Assembly (NCBI GenBank): GCA_964617825.1
Contig: CAZTWL010000014.1
Coordinates: 1 to 64,000, forward strand
Length of the DNA stretch: 64,000 nt
Source of the DNA: VSJD01 sp964617825
Lineage (GTDB): Bacteria; Verrucomicrobiota; Kiritimatiellia; JAAZAB01
Direction: 5' to 3'
Below, in pieces: positions 35,629 to 46,092 of the stretch. The notes under the pieces are model-generated. The model did no database searches. It was not told the origin of the DNA and saw only the letters and a program-made list of their open reading frames with translations. The first letter of the stretch is position 1; every line of letters begins with the position of its first letter. Both the position numbers and the translations under genes were made by a program.

Positions 35629-36015
35629 TTATTTTTCTTGCTTTGCTTTAGCCCGCTTGGCCCCATACTTCGACCGACCGCGTTTGCGATTGGCAACCCC
35701 GACCGAGTCGAGCGTGCCGCGCACAATATGATATCGAACACCACCAAGATCTTTCACGCGTCCGCCGCGCACGAGCACAATACTGTGCTCCTGAAGATTG
35801 TGACCTTCGCCGGGAATATATGCGGTCACTTCTTCGCCGTTGGTCATGCGCACGCGCGCAACTTTGCGCAACGCCGAGTTCGGTTTTTTGGGCGTCATTA
35901 CACGGACGGCGATGCACACTCCGCGTCGCTGCGGACATCCGGTCAGGGCAGGCGACTTGCTACGGTTCATGACCCTTCGTCGCCCTTTGCGCACGAGTTG
36001 ATTTATCGTCGGCAT
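35629..36015 (-). CDS. rpsL: 30S ribosomal protein S12 with unusual Gly at position 91
   Basis: 128 residues, collinear with E. coli S12 for the first 100 residues. Decoding-centre loops are TPKKPNSALRK (Lys43 retained) and GGRVKDLGGVRYH. The latter has Gly at position 91 where nearly all bacteria have Pro; the DNA reads CTT GGT GGT. Asp89, the methylthiolation site, and Lys88 are intact. Changes at this Pro (P90/P91 by numbering) are known to alter streptomycin response in other bacteria. It is the first gene of the str block, preceded by a probable promoter. Confidence 0.98.
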   Translation of the reverse strand: MPTINQLVRKGRRRVMNRSKSPALTGCPQRRGVCIAVRVMTPKKPNSALRKVARVRMTNGEEVTAYIPGEGHNLQEHSIVLVRGGRVKDLGGVRYHIVRGTLDSVGVANRKRGRSKYGAKRAKAKQEK

Positions 36016-36049
36016 AACGTTTTTTTATTTCCTCCAAATCGAAATTCGA

Positions 36050-36077
36050 ATTCTATCAGCCCAATTATTTATTGCAA
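36050..36077 (-). promoter_or_regulatory. putative str operon promoter before rpsL
   Basis: TTGCAA (36072-36077) and TAGAAT (36050-36055) lie 16 nt apart on the minus strand, with an A/T-rich UP-like stretch upstream (36078-36110). The 141-bp gap between rpoC and rpsL shows no T-tract terminator; a short GCCGC/GCGGC hairpin precedes it. This promoter would drive rpsL-rpsG-fusA and the fused S10-spc block. Confidence 0.5.
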
Positions 36078-36156
36078 GTTTTTTTCAAATTATTATAAAA
36101 TAAATCTCGCCAACTCGGCCGCGAGCCATGCGGGGCGGCCCCAAACCGGCATCGAA

Positions 36157-39100
36157 TTAATTTAATAATTTCCTTAACTTGTCTTCTGCGTTCTCCGTCT
36201 TGGGTAACGCTGCTTCGGGTATTGGCTCGCCGAGATGCACAAGTTTCAGATGCTTGTTGACCGAGAAACCGACACCCGCAGGAATCAGGTGCCCCATAAT
36301 GACATTCTCCTTGAACCCGAAAAGATGATCAACTTTACCCAAGGTGGCCGCCGTGGTCAGCACGCGGGTCGTATCCTGGAACGAGGCCGCGGAAATGAAA
36401 CTTTCTGTCTCGATGGACGCCTTGGTAACACCCAGCAAACACGGGGAAGCTTGTGCCGGGCGTTTGCCTTCGGCCATGGCTTTCTGGTTGACTTCCTGGA
36501 AGTGATACTTATCCACCAATTCGTTCCAGAGGAATTCCGTATCGCCCGAATCGGTGATGCGCACTTTCTTCAACATCTGGCGCACAATGACCTCGATGTG
36601 CTTGTCATTGATTTCAACACCTTGCAAGCGGTACACTTCTTGCACTTCGTTAACCAAGTATTCCTGCAAATCTTGCGGGCCGCACACTTCAAGGACTTCC
36701 TGCGGGACAATGGGACCTTCGGTCAGCGGCTCGCCTTTGCGCACGTGATCGCCCTTGGAGACAATAACGTGTTTGCCGAGCGCGATGACATGCTCTTCCT
36801 CGTCGCCCGTCACGGTATCACGCACGATCAAGCGCCGCGTACCGCGTTGAATGCCGCCAAAGTCGACAATGCCGGCAATCTTCGAAATTTCCGCAGCATC
36901 CTTCGGCCGGCGCGCCTCGAACAGCTCGGCCACCCGCGGCAGACCGCCGGTGATATCCTTGGTCTTGGCTTCCTTGCGCGGGGTCTTAGCGATGACCATA
37001 CCAGCACTGACTTCCTTGCCTTTTTCCACAAACACATAAGCGCCGGACGGAATGCTGTAATTGCCCACGATGACATTCGTTTTCGAATCCTTGACCAGGA
37101 TCTGCGGGTGCAAATCCTCGCGGTAATCAAGAATGACAATGCGCTTGAAACCCGTAATCTGGTCCACCTCAATCTTCATGGAAACATTTTCCACAAAGTC
37201 GCGGAACTGGACGACGCCAGACTGTTCGGCAATGATCGGCACACTATGCGGTTCCCAGCGAACAAAGACATGACCTTTGGTCACCGAGTCACCTTCCTTG
37301 ACGGAAACGGCCGATCCGACGACCAAATTGTGCTGTTCCAGTTCATGGCCTTCATGATCGCGAATAACGACCGACCCGTTCTTGTTGAGAACGATATTGT
37401 CGCCTTGCGCATCCTTGACCATGCGCACATCGATGAAGTGCACGATACCGGAATTTTTGGCCTTGATTTCGGTCTGGCCCGCCCGCGAACTCGCCGCGCC
37501 GCCGATGTGGAAGGTCCGCATCGTCAGCTGCGTGCCGGGTTCGCCGATGGACTGGGCGGCAATGATGCCCACTGCCGTCCCGAGCTCGACCAGCTTGTCG
37601 GTCGTCAAATCACGGCCGTAGCACTTGGCGCAGGCGCCGCGCTTGACTTCGCAAGTCAGCACACTCCGGATTTTCACGCTTTCGATATCGGCCTGCTCAA
37701 CGGCTTCCGCATCGGCCTCGGTAATTTCCTGACCGGCGGTAAGAATGCGTTTTTTGGGATCGCGCGGATCGAAAACGTCTTCCAGCGCCGTGCGCCCGAT
37801 GATCCGCATGCCCAGCGGAATTTCCACGCCGCCGCTGATGGCCGAGATCCGAATGCCGTTCAGCGTGCTGCAGTCCTGTTCGGTAATGATCACGTCCTGG
37901 GCCACATCCACCAGCTTGCGGGTAAGATAGCCGGCATCGGCCGTCTTCAGCGCTGTGTCGGCCAGACCTTTGCGGGCGCCATGCGTGCTGATGAAATATT
38001 CCAAAACACTGAGACCTTCGCGGAAATTGGACACGATCGGCCGCTCCATGATTTCGCCGGAGGGCTTGGCCATAAGCCCGCGCATGCCGGCCAGCTGGCG
38101 GATCTGCTGACGGCTGCCGCGCGCACCCGAGTCCACCATCATGAAGAGCGGATTGGGCTCGCCCTCCGCCTGCTTCTTCTGCATGGCTTCGAACATGGTG
38201 ACAGCGGTTTCCTCCGTCGCGCGCGTCCAGATGTCGATGATCTTATTGTAACGTTCGCCTTCAGTAATGATGCCCTTTTGATACTGCCGTTCGACATCCT
38301 TCATCTGATGACGAGCTTCTTCGATGATCTTGGCTTTGCCTTCCGGCACGATCATGTCCACCAGGCCGATCGAAATTCCGGTCAAGGTTGCATGCTTGAA
38401 GCCCAGCGCTTTCAGCAAGTCCAGGACCCGCACGGTTTCCGCCTGTCCGGCTGCGTGATAGCATTTCCAGATAATCGTGCTGAGCAATTTCTTGGTAACC
38501 GTCTCGTTAATAAAACCGACCGTATGCGGAAAAACCCGGTTGAAAAACACGCGCCCAACCGTGGTGGCAATCACGCGCGCATCCACCTTGCCATACACCG
38601 TCGATTCCTTTTTGTAATCGGGATTGCGGAACAGGATCCGCGTGTGAACCTTCACTTTACCAGTATCGAAGGCATACTGCACTTCGTTGGCATCCCCAAA
38701 GAGAGGCAGATGCTTGCCGCTCTCCTCATCGGCTTTGCTCAGGAACAATTCGTTCTTGGAAGCGCTCGGCCCAAGCGTAAGGTAATAAATTCCCAGCGCT
38801 ATGTCCTGCGTCGGCGTCATCACCGGCCGCCCGCTCGAGGGCGAAAACAGATTGTTTGTCGAAAGCATCAGCAACCGGGACTCTAATTGCGCCTCGATCG
38901 AAAGCGGCACATGAACGGCCATCTGGTCACCATCGAAGTCGGCATTGAAAGCCGTACAAACCAGCGGATGGATTTGAATGGCATCGCCCTCAATCAAAAT
39001 CGGCTCGAAGGCCTGAACGCTCAGGCGATGCAACGTAGGCGCGCGATTCAACATTACCGTACGTCCCTTGATGACTTCATCTAATGCATCCCAGATGACA

Positions 39101-40320
39101 TTAGTCTGACTTTCAATCATCTTTTTGGCTGCGCGCACCGTATGCACGAGACCTTTCTGTTTCAGCCGGCGGATGATAAAAGGCTCAAACAAGGTCAGGG
39201 CCATCTTCTTTGGCAAGCCGCACTGATGAAGTTGAAGTTCGGGCCCCACGACAATCACGGAACGTCCCGAATAGTCCACGCGTTTGCCCAGCAGGTTCTG
39301 ACGGAAACGCCCCTGCTTGCCCTTGAGCATATCGCTCAACGACTTCAGCGGCCGGTTGCCCGAGCCCGTCACCGGACGGCCATGCCGCCCATTGTCAAGC
39401 AAAGCATCCACCGCTTCTTGCAGCATGCGCTTTTCGTTGCGGATGATGACGTCCGGAGTCTTTAAAATAAGCAGGTTTTTAAGCCGGTTGTTGCGATTGA
39501 TGACCCGGCGGTACAAATCGTTCAAGTCCGATGTCGCAAATCGCCCGCCCTCCAAGGGAACCAGAGGACGCAGATCCGGCGGAATGACCGGAAGAACTTC
39601 CAAGATCATCCACTCCGGACGCATGCCGTTAGCCCGCATGCTTTCCACAATCTTCATGCGGTTGGCAAGTTTCTTGCGCGTCTGCTGGCTGCGCGTGGCG
39701 ACCATTTGGGACTCGAGCGAGACCATTAGCGCGGCCAGATCAATGCGCTTCATGAGGTCGCGAATGGCCTCGGCGCCCATCTTGGCGCTAAACTCCTCGC
39801 CGTATAATTCAATGGCCTCGCGATACTCTTCCTCGCTGAGAATCTGCTTTTCCTTCAGAGGGGTCTTGCCGGGATCGACGACAATATAATCCTCATAATA
39901 CAAAATCCGCTCAAGACTGCGCGCCGTCAAATCGACGATCAGCCCAAGGCGGCTGGGCGTACACTTAAAGAACCAGATGTGCGAGACGGGCACAGCCAGT
40001 TCAATATGGCCCATGCGCTCGCGGCGCACACGGGACAAAGTGACTTCTACGCCGCACCGGTCGCAGAGCACGCCTTTATGCTTGATGCGCTTGTATTTCC
40101 CGCAGCTGCATTCCCAGTCACGTTGGGGGCCAAAAATACGTTCGCAGAAAAGGCCGCCGCGCTCCGGCTTGTAAGTACGATAATTGATGGTCTCCGGGTT
40201 CTTGACTTCCCCAAAACTCCATGACCGAATGGTTTCAGGTGCCGCCAGAGCAATATTAACCGCATCGAAACTCGACGGCTTATAAATCTCCGGATTACTT
40301 TTGACGCCGATTGTTTCCAT
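36157..40320 (-). CDS. rpoC: DNA-directed RNA polymerase subunit beta'
   Basis: 1387 residues. The N-terminal zinc ribbon is CSCGKYKRIKHKGVLCDRCG, and the catalytic NADFDGDQMAVH binds the active-site magnesium. The trigger loop region (GEPGTQLTMRTFHIGG) and the second zinc site (CEVKRGACAKCYG) are present. The ATG at 40320 begins with the family sequence and follows GGGAAGGAG. A long open frame on the opposite strand (36235-38886) is a compositional shadow. It is 126 bp downstream of rpoB. Confidence 0.98.
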   Translation of the reverse strand: METIGVKSNPEIYKPSSFDAVNIALAAPETIRSWSFGEVKNPETINYRTYKPERGGLFCERIFGPQRDWECSCGKYKRIKHKGVLCDRCGVEVTLSRVRRERMGHIELAVPVSHIWFFKCTPSRLGLIVDLTARSLERILYYEDYIVVDPGKTPLKEKQILSEEEYREAIELYGEEFSAKMGAEAIRDLMKRIDLAALMVSLESQMVATRSQQTRKKLANRMKIVESMRANGMRPEWMILEVLPVIPPDLRPLVPLEGGRFATSDLNDLYRRVINRNNRLKNLLILKTPDVIIRNEKRMLQEAVDALLDNGRHGRPVTGSGNRPLKSLSDMLKGKQGRFRQNLLGKRVDYSGRSVIVVGPELQLHQCGLPKKMALTLFEPFIIRRLKQKGLVHTVRAAKKMIESQTNVIWDALDEVIKGRTVMLNRAPTLHRLSVQAFEPILIEGDAIQIHPLVCTAFNADFDGDQMAVHVPLSIEAQLESRLLMLSTNNLFSPSSGRPVMTPTQDIALGIYYLTLGPSASKNELFLSKADEESGKHLPLFGDANEVQYAFDTGKVKVHTRILFRNPDYKKESTVYGKVDARVIATTVGRVFFNRVFPHTVGFINETVTKKLLSTIIWKCYHAAGQAETVRVLDLLKALGFKHATLTGISIGLVDMIVPEGKAKIIEEARHQMKDVERQYQKGIITEGERYNKIIDIWTRATEETAVTMFEAMQKKQAEGEPNPLFMMVDSGARGSRQQIRQLAGMRGLMAKPSGEIMERPIVSNFREGLSVLEYFISTHGARKGLADTALKTADAGYLTRKLVDVAQDVIITEQDCSTLNGIRISAISGGVEIPLGMRIIGRTALEDVFDPRDPKKRILTAGQEITEADAEAVEQADIESVKIRSVLTCEVKRGACAKCYGRDLTTDKLVELGTAVGIIAAQSIGEPGTQLTMRTFHIGGAASSRAGQTEIKAKNSGIVHFIDVRMVKDAQGDNIVLNKNGSVVIRDHEGHELEQHNLVVGSAVSVKEGDSVTKGHVFVRWEPHSVPIIAEQSGVVQFRDFVENVSMKIEVDQITGFKRIVILDYREDLHPQILVKDSKTNVIVGNYSIPSGAYVFVEKGKEVSAGMVIAKTPRKEAKTKDITGGLPRVAELFEARRPKDAAEISKIAGIVDFGGIQRGTRRLIVRDTVTGDEEEHVIALGKHVIVSKGDHVRKGEPLTEGPIVPQEVLEVCGPQDLQEYLVNEVQEVYRLQGVEINDKHIEVIVRQMLKKVRITDSGDTEFLWNELVDKYHFQEVNQKAMAEGKRPAQASPCLLGVTKASIETESFISAASFQDTTRVLTTAATLGKVDHLFGFKENVIMGHLIPAGVGFSVNKHLKLVHLGEPIPEAALPKTENAEDKLRKLLN

Positions 40321-40446
40321 CCTGCTCCTTCCCTGAACTTTTGATGCAGAGACACTGCTCGATTTGCCCACCGTCGTTACGCAACCATTCGACGGGCATC
40401 AGCGCTACAATCACGAATCCAATTTATCGAATTCCCCGGCGCGGGC

Positions 40447-43400
40447 TCAGTCATTGTCCCCGGCGCTGTGCAGACGAACATCCAAAGACAGACTCTGCAA
40501 TTCCTTGATCAACACATTAAATGACTCCGGCATGCCGGGCTCGATGACGTTTTCACCCTTAACGATGGACTCGTAAATCCGCGTGCGACCGGATACGTCA
40601 TCGCTCTTTACCGTAAGAATTTCCTGAAGAGCATAGGCGGCCGAATAGGCTTCCAAGGCCCAGACTTCCATTTCGCCAAAACGCTGTCCGCCATACTGGG
40701 CCTTGCCGCCCAACGGCTGCTGAGTGACCAGCGAATACGGGCCAACCGCACGGGCATGAATCTTATCACTGACCAAGTGGTGCAATTTGCACATGTAAAT
40801 CACGCCCACGGTCACGGGTTGTTCGAACAAATCGCCCGTACGCCCATCGTTCAACCAAGTCTTGCCGGATGCCGGCAACCCGGCTTCCTTCATTTTCTTG
40901 CTCAGGTTGCTCTCAGATATGCCGTCGAAAATCGGCGTGGTTATATGAATGCCCAGTTGCTTGCAGACCCAACCGAGTTGGGTTTCCAACAGCTGACCTA
41001 CGTTCATGCGCGAAGGCACGCCCAACGGATTAAGCACGATATCCACCGGCGTCCCATCCGGCAGGAAAGGCATATCCTCATCTTTCACAATGCGCGCCAC
41101 GACACCTTTGTTACCGTGCCGGCCGGACATCTTGTCGCCGACTTCCAGACGCTTTTTGCTGGCAATATAAACCTTAACCTGCTTGATGATACCGTCTTCC
41201 GCATGATCGCCGCTAGAAAGCCTACTGAGCGCGTCCTCGCGTTCGCGCTCAACCTCCGCAAATTTACCCATGTGCTCGTTAATGATGCCCTGAATGCGCT
41301 CCTGGATCGGACTCGGATCGATCTCCACATGCTCCCATCCCGAGGCCAGTTTGCGCAGCAAAAACTTGGTGATTTTACGATTGGCCGGAATGATGATTTC
41401 GCCAGTTTCCACATTGACGACATCCAAGGGAATCTTCTCGCCCAAGAGCACATTACTGAGGGCATCAGTGAGCTGGTCGGTAAGTTGCTGTTTTTTAACC
41501 TTGTGATCGTCCTCGATTTGCTTCATCTGCTGGCGGCGGGCCTTGGAGGTCAGCTTCTCGCGCACCACGTTTTGCTGGGCCGAGGCGCTGACTTCCATCA
41601 CAATGCCTGACGTGCCGCTGGGGACAGTCAATGACGTATCACGAACATCAGCCGCTTTTTCCCCGAAAATAGCCCGCAAGAGACGCTCTTCCGGGGCCAA
41701 TTCAGTTTCGTTCTTTGGCGTAACCTTGCCGACCAACACCGTCCCCGGTTTAACTACGGCACCGACACGAATGACACCGTCATTACCAAGATCCTTGAGA
41801 GCTTCTTCGCCCACATTGGGAATATCGCGGGTAATTTCCTCGGGGCCCAACTTCGTATCGCGGGCACTGGCTTCAAATTTTTCGATATGCACTGAAGTAA
41901 AGATGTCGTCACGCACGACGCGCTCGCTGATCAGGATGGCATCCTCGAAATTGTAACCGCACCACGGCATGAATGCCACCAGGACATTACGCCCGATGGA
42001 AAGCTCGCCGCCATCCGTATTGGGCCCATCGGCCAACACCATGCCGCGCGTCACCCGCTGGCCATGCTTGACAATCGGCTTCTGGTTCATGCATGTGCCC
42101 GAGTTCGAACGCATGAACTTGCATAGTTCATAAACCTGCCCGGCATCACTTTCCTTGATGCCTTTCTTCGGAAGCTTGCCGTCCGGGGTAACAATGATCT
42201 GCGTTGCCGAGACATAAGCCACCTTACCCGGTTCCGTGGCTGTGACCATGACACGCGAATCGAGCGCCACACGCCGTTCCAACCCGGTGCAAACATAGGG
42301 ACTCTCAGACCGGATCAGCGGCACAGCCTGACGCATCATGTTGGAACCCATCAAAGCACGGTTGGCATCGTCGTGCTCCAGGAAGGGAATCAACCCGGCA
42401 GCCACACTGACAACCTGCTTCGGCGACGCATCCATGTATTGAACCGTGTCCTTGGGTTTCTCAAGGAACTCTCCCCGATAGCGGACGGAGACATTCTCCT
42501 CCTTGAAGCGGCCCTTTTCGTCCACCGGCGCATTGGCCTGGGCAATGACAAAATTTTCCTCTTTATCAGCAACCAGATATTCCACTTTATCGGTCACACA
42601 GCCGTCTTCCACCTTGCGATATGGCGTTTCGATGAAACCGAAATCGTTAACCCGCGCATAGGTACCCAAGGACGAAATAAGTCCGATGTTCGGGCCTTCA
42701 GGCGTCTCAATGGGACATATACGACCATAGTGACTGCTGTGCACGTCGCGGACCTCGAAACCGGCCCGCTCGCGGCTCAAGCCGCCTGGTCCAAGAGCGC
42801 TGAGACGACGCTTGTGCGTAAGCTCGGAGAGCGGATTGGTTTGATCCATGAACTGACTCAACTGACTGCGCGCAAAAAAATCGTGCACCGATGCCGAGAG
42901 CGATTTGGGGTTGATCAGCCGCTGAGGGGTAATTTTCTCAATGGCGGAATCCATAAACACCATACGCTCGCGCAGGGTGCGCTGGGTGCGGGCAAGACCA
43001 ACCCGGCACTGGTTTTCCACAAGTTCCCCGACGGTCCGCAGGCGCCGGCTGCCCAGATGGTCGATATCGTCCACAATACCATTGCCGCGCGACAGATTGA
43101 TCAGATAGCGCAATGCCTCAACAAAATCCTCGTTGTCAAGCATCCGCAAATTCTTATCCTTATGCAGTCCCAGTTTCTGATTGATCTTGTAACGACCAAC
43201 GCGCCCAAGATCGAACCGGCGCGGATCGAAGAAAAGATTTTTCAGCATCTGGCGGGCATTGTTGACAGTTGGGGGATCGCCGGGACGCAATTTTTTGAAA
43301 ATATCCTTGAGCGCTTCGTCCTCGGAATGCGTCGTATCCTTCTGAATATTGCGCAGGAAAAGACCCTCGTCCCAAGAGACGTCCACCACATCGACAACAT

Positions 43401-44199
43401 CGAACTTGGCGGCCACCATCTGCTTGATTAGATTGCCCGTCAGCGGATCATAACGCCTTCCCAAAATAGCCTGGGACTCGACATCAATGATATCCTCCTT
43501 AAGGACGCGATGCTGTAATTTCTCCTCGGGAATCTCGCCGCGCAGATTCAACTTTTCGATCTTGTAGAAAAGGCCCAGTAATTCTTCATCGGAGCCATAA
43601 CCAATGGCACGCAAGAAAGTGGGCGCCATGAACTTACGGCGGCGATGCTGACGATCCAAATAGATATGGATGATATTACTGGCATCGAACTGGACTTCCA
43701 CCCAGGAACCGTGGTCGGGAATCAGCCGGAAGGAAAAGATCGTGGACCCGTTGGCATGCATCGCCTGTTCGAAGCAGATTCCAGGCGAACGATGCAACTG
43801 GCTCACCACAACACGTTCGGCCCCATTGACGACAAAACTGCCGCTCTCGGTCATGATGGGGATCTCCCCCATGTAGACCACTTCTTCGCAGACCTCCTCG
43901 ACGTTTTTCAGACGAAAGGTTACATGCAGGGGCGCAGAATATGTTTTACCATCCTTGAGGCACTGGTAAGGACGATCTTTGGGTGGCGTGAACTCGTATT
44001 TTACAAAATCGAGCACGAGCCGATTGTCGTAACTCTCGATCGGGAACACCTCTTTAAATACAGCCTGCAAGCCGATTACCTTGCGGTGGTTGGGCGCCAC
44101 ATCCATTTGCAGGAAATCTTTATATGATTTTGCTTGTATTTCGATCAAGTCCGGCGGCTCAATAACGTCCTTCAATTTGCCAAAATTAATGCGCTCCAT
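40447..44199 (-). CDS. rpoB: DNA-directed RNA polymerase subunit beta
   Basis: 1250 residues, shorter than the 1342 of E. coli because lineage-specific insertions are missing. The rifampicin region is FMDQTNPLSELTHKRRLSA, with Gln, Asp, His and Ser determinants of sensitivity all retained. Other landmarks are ETPEGPNIGLI, DKMSGRHGNKGVV and the C-terminal GGKAQYGGQRFGEMEVWALE. The 176-bp gap to rplL contains no evident gene or terminator. Confidence 0.98.
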   Translation of the reverse strand: MERINFGKLKDVIEPPDLIEIQAKSYKDFLQMDVAPNHRKVIGLQAVFKEVFPIESYDNRLVLDFVKYEFTPPKDRPYQCLKDGKTYSAPLHVTFRLKNVEEVCEEVVYMGEIPIMTESGSFVVNGAERVVVSQLHRSPGICFEQAMHANGSTIFSFRLIPDHGSWVEVQFDASNIIHIYLDRQHRRRKFMAPTFLRAIGYGSDEELLGLFYKIEKLNLRGEIPEEKLQHRVLKEDIIDVESQAILGRRYDPLTGNLIKQMVAAKFDVVDVVDVSWDEGLFLRNIQKDTTHSEDEALKDIFKKLRPGDPPTVNNARQMLKNLFFDPRRFDLGRVGRYKINQKLGLHKDKNLRMLDNEDFVEALRYLINLSRGNGIVDDIDHLGSRRLRTVGELVENQCRVGLARTQRTLRERMVFMDSAIEKITPQRLINPKSLSASVHDFFARSQLSQFMDQTNPLSELTHKRRLSALGPGGLSRERAGFEVRDVHSSHYGRICPIETPEGPNIGLISSLGTYARVNDFGFIETPYRKVEDGCVTDKVEYLVADKEENFVIAQANAPVDEKGRFKEENVSVRYRGEFLEKPKDTVQYMDASPKQVVSVAAGLIPFLEHDDANRALMGSNMMRQAVPLIRSESPYVCTGLERRVALDSRVMVTATEPGKVAYVSATQIIVTPDGKLPKKGIKESDAGQVYELCKFMRSNSGTCMNQKPIVKHGQRVTRGMVLADGPNTDGGELSIGRNVLVAFMPWCGYNFEDAILISERVVRDDIFTSVHIEKFEASARDTKLGPEEITRDIPNVGEEALKDLGNDGVIRVGAVVKPGTVLVGKVTPKNETELAPEERLLRAIFGEKAADVRDTSLTVPSGTSGIVMEVSASAQQNVVREKLTSKARRQQMKQIEDDHKVKKQQLTDQLTDALSNVLLGEKIPLDVVNVETGEIIIPANRKITKFLLRKLASGWEHVEIDPSPIQERIQGIINEHMGKFAEVEREREDALSRLSSGDHAEDGIIKQVKVYIASKKRLEVGDKMSGRHGNKGVVARIVKDEDMPFLPDGTPVDIVLNPLGVPSRMNVGQLLETQLGWVCKQLGIHITTPIFDGISESNLSKKMKEAGLPASGKTWLNDGRTGDLFEQPVTVGVIYMCKLHHLVSDKIHARAVGPYSLVTQQPLGGKAQYGGQRFGEMEVWALEAYSAAYALQEILTVKSDDVSGRTRIYESIVKGENVIEPGMPESFNVLIKELQSLSLDVRLHSAGDND

Positions 44200-44375
44200 T
44201 ATTTAGCACCTTCCCTTTGACAAGCCAATCACTCGTCCAGATATTTCCAAGTGTACCCCTGAGATGAGCCAGCGAGTGTGCGGAATACTCCAGACCCATC
44301 CCGAGGCAAACCGGAAATTCACCTTACCCGCCCGCAGGCATTCCCACGACCAGCTAAAACCACTTGCTAAATCAC

Positions 44376-44822
44376 TTACTTGATTTCAACTTTGGCGCCG
44401 GCCTTTTCCAGCTGCTCCTTCATCTTGGCAGCCTCTTCCTTGGAAACGCCTTCCTTGACATTCTTAGGCGCGCCTTCAACCAGATCCTTGGATTCTTTCA
44501 ACCCCAGCCCGGTGATAGCCCTGATTTCCTTGATGACCTGAATCTTCTGTGCACCGGCATTGGCCAGAACGACGGTAAATTCCGTCTTGGCTTCTGCGGC
44601 AGCACCACCAGCCGCCGCGCCCGCGGCACCGGCTGGCATGGCCATCATCGGCGCTGACGCCGAGACGCCTAAACGCTGTTCCAAAGCCTTGACCAGCTGG
44701 GAAAGTTCCAGCACGCTGATCCCTTCGATCCAGCTTACAAACTCGGCCATTTTACCTTCAATTTTGACGTCGGTGGCTTGCGCCGGCGCCGCTGCGTTTT
44801 CTGCTGTGACTGCTTCCGTCAT
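44376..44822 (-). CDS. rplL: 50S ribosomal protein L7/L12
   Basis: 148 residues, about 25 more than usual. The N-terminal dimerisation part (SVLELSQLVKALEQRLGV) is preceded by an Ala-rich extension of about 25 residues. Then come an Ala/Gly hinge and the factor-binding C-terminal domain (EFTVVLANAGAQKIQVIKEI, GLGLKESKDLVEGAPK). The ATG at 44822 has AGGAG 9 nt upstream, so the extension is likely real, though an internal ATG before AEFVSW is possible. Confidence 0.96.
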   Translation of the reverse strand: MTEAVTAENAAAPAQATDVKIEGKMAEFVSWIEGISVLELSQLVKALEQRLGVSASAPMMAMPAGAAGAAAGGAAAEAKTEFTVVLANAGAQKIQVIKEIRAITGLGLKESKDLVEGAPKNVKEGVSKEEAAKMKEQLEKAGAKVEIK

Positions 44823-44852
44823 GGTGTGCTCTCCTCTGCTACATGCTACCGC

Positions 44853-45374
44853 TTACTGCGGTTTTTCTTTTTTTTCCTGCACCGCTTTAATGACATAGAC
44901 CAGACTGGCCACTTTTTGCCTGAAGACACCCGCCAAATGCGTCATAGGCGCCGCAATGGTACCGACCAGCATACCCAGCAAGACCGGACGAGCCGGCAAT
45001 TTGATCAGGGTATCCACATCGGACGAACTCAAAAGCCGCCCATCTAAAAGCCCGCGCTTGATGGACAAGACATGCTGCTCCTGCTGGAAACCGGCCAGAA
45101 CCTTCGCCGTTTCCACGACATCGCCTGCGCCGAAAATAACCGCCGTCGGCGCTGCGAGAGCATCCGCCAATTGCGCCCGTTGATTCTCAGGTAATGCCAG
45201 CTTGAAAAAGCTGTTCTTCACGATGTGAAACTGCGCGCCAAATTTGGCCAACCGACGACGAAGATCCTCGCCCTGGCGCACCTTCATTCCCCGGTAATCC
45301 GTCAAAATCACAAAGGAAGCGCTCTCCAGACCGGAGCGAAGTTCATTGACGATGGATTTTTTTTCCGACCTCAT
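44853..45374 (-). CDS. rplJ: 50S ribosomal protein L10
   Basis: 173 residues. It starts MRSEKKSIVNELRSGL, contains VILTDYRGMKVRQGEDLRR and IVKNSFFKLAL, and ends in the helix that carries L7/L12 dimers. The ATG at 45374 has AGGAA upstream. Confidence 0.95.
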   Translation of the reverse strand: MRSEKKSIVNELRSGLESASFVILTDYRGMKVRQGEDLRRRLAKFGAQFHIVKNSFFKLALPENQRAQLADALAAPTAVIFGAGDVVETAKVLAGFQQEQHVLSIKRGLLDGRLLSSSDVDTLIKLPARPVLLGMLVGTIAAPMTHLAGVFRQKVASLVYVIKAVQEKKEKPQ

Positions 45375-45391
45375 AACCAAATTCCTATTAA

Positions 45392-46090
45392 TTACTCGGA
45401 TTTTAAAGTTTCACGCACATGGACTTGCAGGCCGACGCCCATAGTGGAGCTCACCACGCAGCGTTTGACAAAGACGCCTTTTGTGGCAGCCGGCCGAGCA
45501 GCCAACACGGCATTGATGATGGCATGGGCATTTTCCAGCAACTTGGCGGCATCGAAAGACCGCTTGCCGAACGGCACCATGACATTGCCATGCCGATCCA
45601 TTCGGAATTCCACGCGGCCCGCCTTGAACTGCTTGACGGCCGTGGCGAGATCATCCGTCACGGTGCCGGTCTTGGGGTTGGGCATCAGGCCGCGGGGGCC
45701 CAAAAATTTACCCAGCTTGCGCACCTCTTTCATGGCATCGGCGGTGGAGACCGCAACATCGAAATCGGTCCAGCCACCCTGAATTTTGGCGATAAGATCC
45801 TCATAGCCGACACTATCGGCACCCGCGGCGCGTGCGGCATCAGCCGGCGCACCCGTGGCAAACACAAGGACTCGCACGTTTTTGCCCGTGCCGTGCGGGA
45901 GAGAAACTGTACCGCGCACAGTCTGCTCCGATTTGGTAAAATCCACACCAAGCCGGAAGGCAATGTCCATGGTTTCATCAAACTTGATGGCAGGCTGCGC
46001 CTTGATGAACGCAATAGCCTCCGCCAGATCCACAACCTTGGCCGGGGCTTTCTCCTTGATCGCTCGATAACGTTTTCCGTGCGTGGCCAT
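45392..46090 (-). CDS. rplA: 50S ribosomal protein L1
   Basis: 232 residues, normal. The family signature is IAKIQGGWTDFDVAVSTADAMKEVRKLGKFLGPRGLMPNPK-like, seen at about residues 95-135. It is 2 bp after rplK. L1 forms the mobile stalk at the E site and represses its own operon in E. coli. Confidence 0.97.
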   Translation of the reverse strand: MATHGKRYRAIKEKAPAKVVDLAEAIAFIKAQPAIKFDETMDIAFRLGVDFTKSEQTVRGTVSLPHGTGKNVRVLVFATGAPADAARAAGADSVGYEDLIAKIQGGWTDFDVAVSTADAMKEVRKLGKFLGPRGLMPNPKTGTVTDDLATAVKQFKAGRVEFRMDRHGNVMVPFGKRSFDAAKLLENAHAIINAVLAARPAATKGVFVKRCVVSSTMGVGLQVHVRETLKSE

Positions 46091-46092
46091 AA

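Noticed and set aside
36235..38886. An 883-codon open frame on the plus strand, opposite rpoC
   Set aside because: It mirrors the conserved rpoC codons on the other strand, has no recognisable domain and no ribosome-binding site; a composition shadow.
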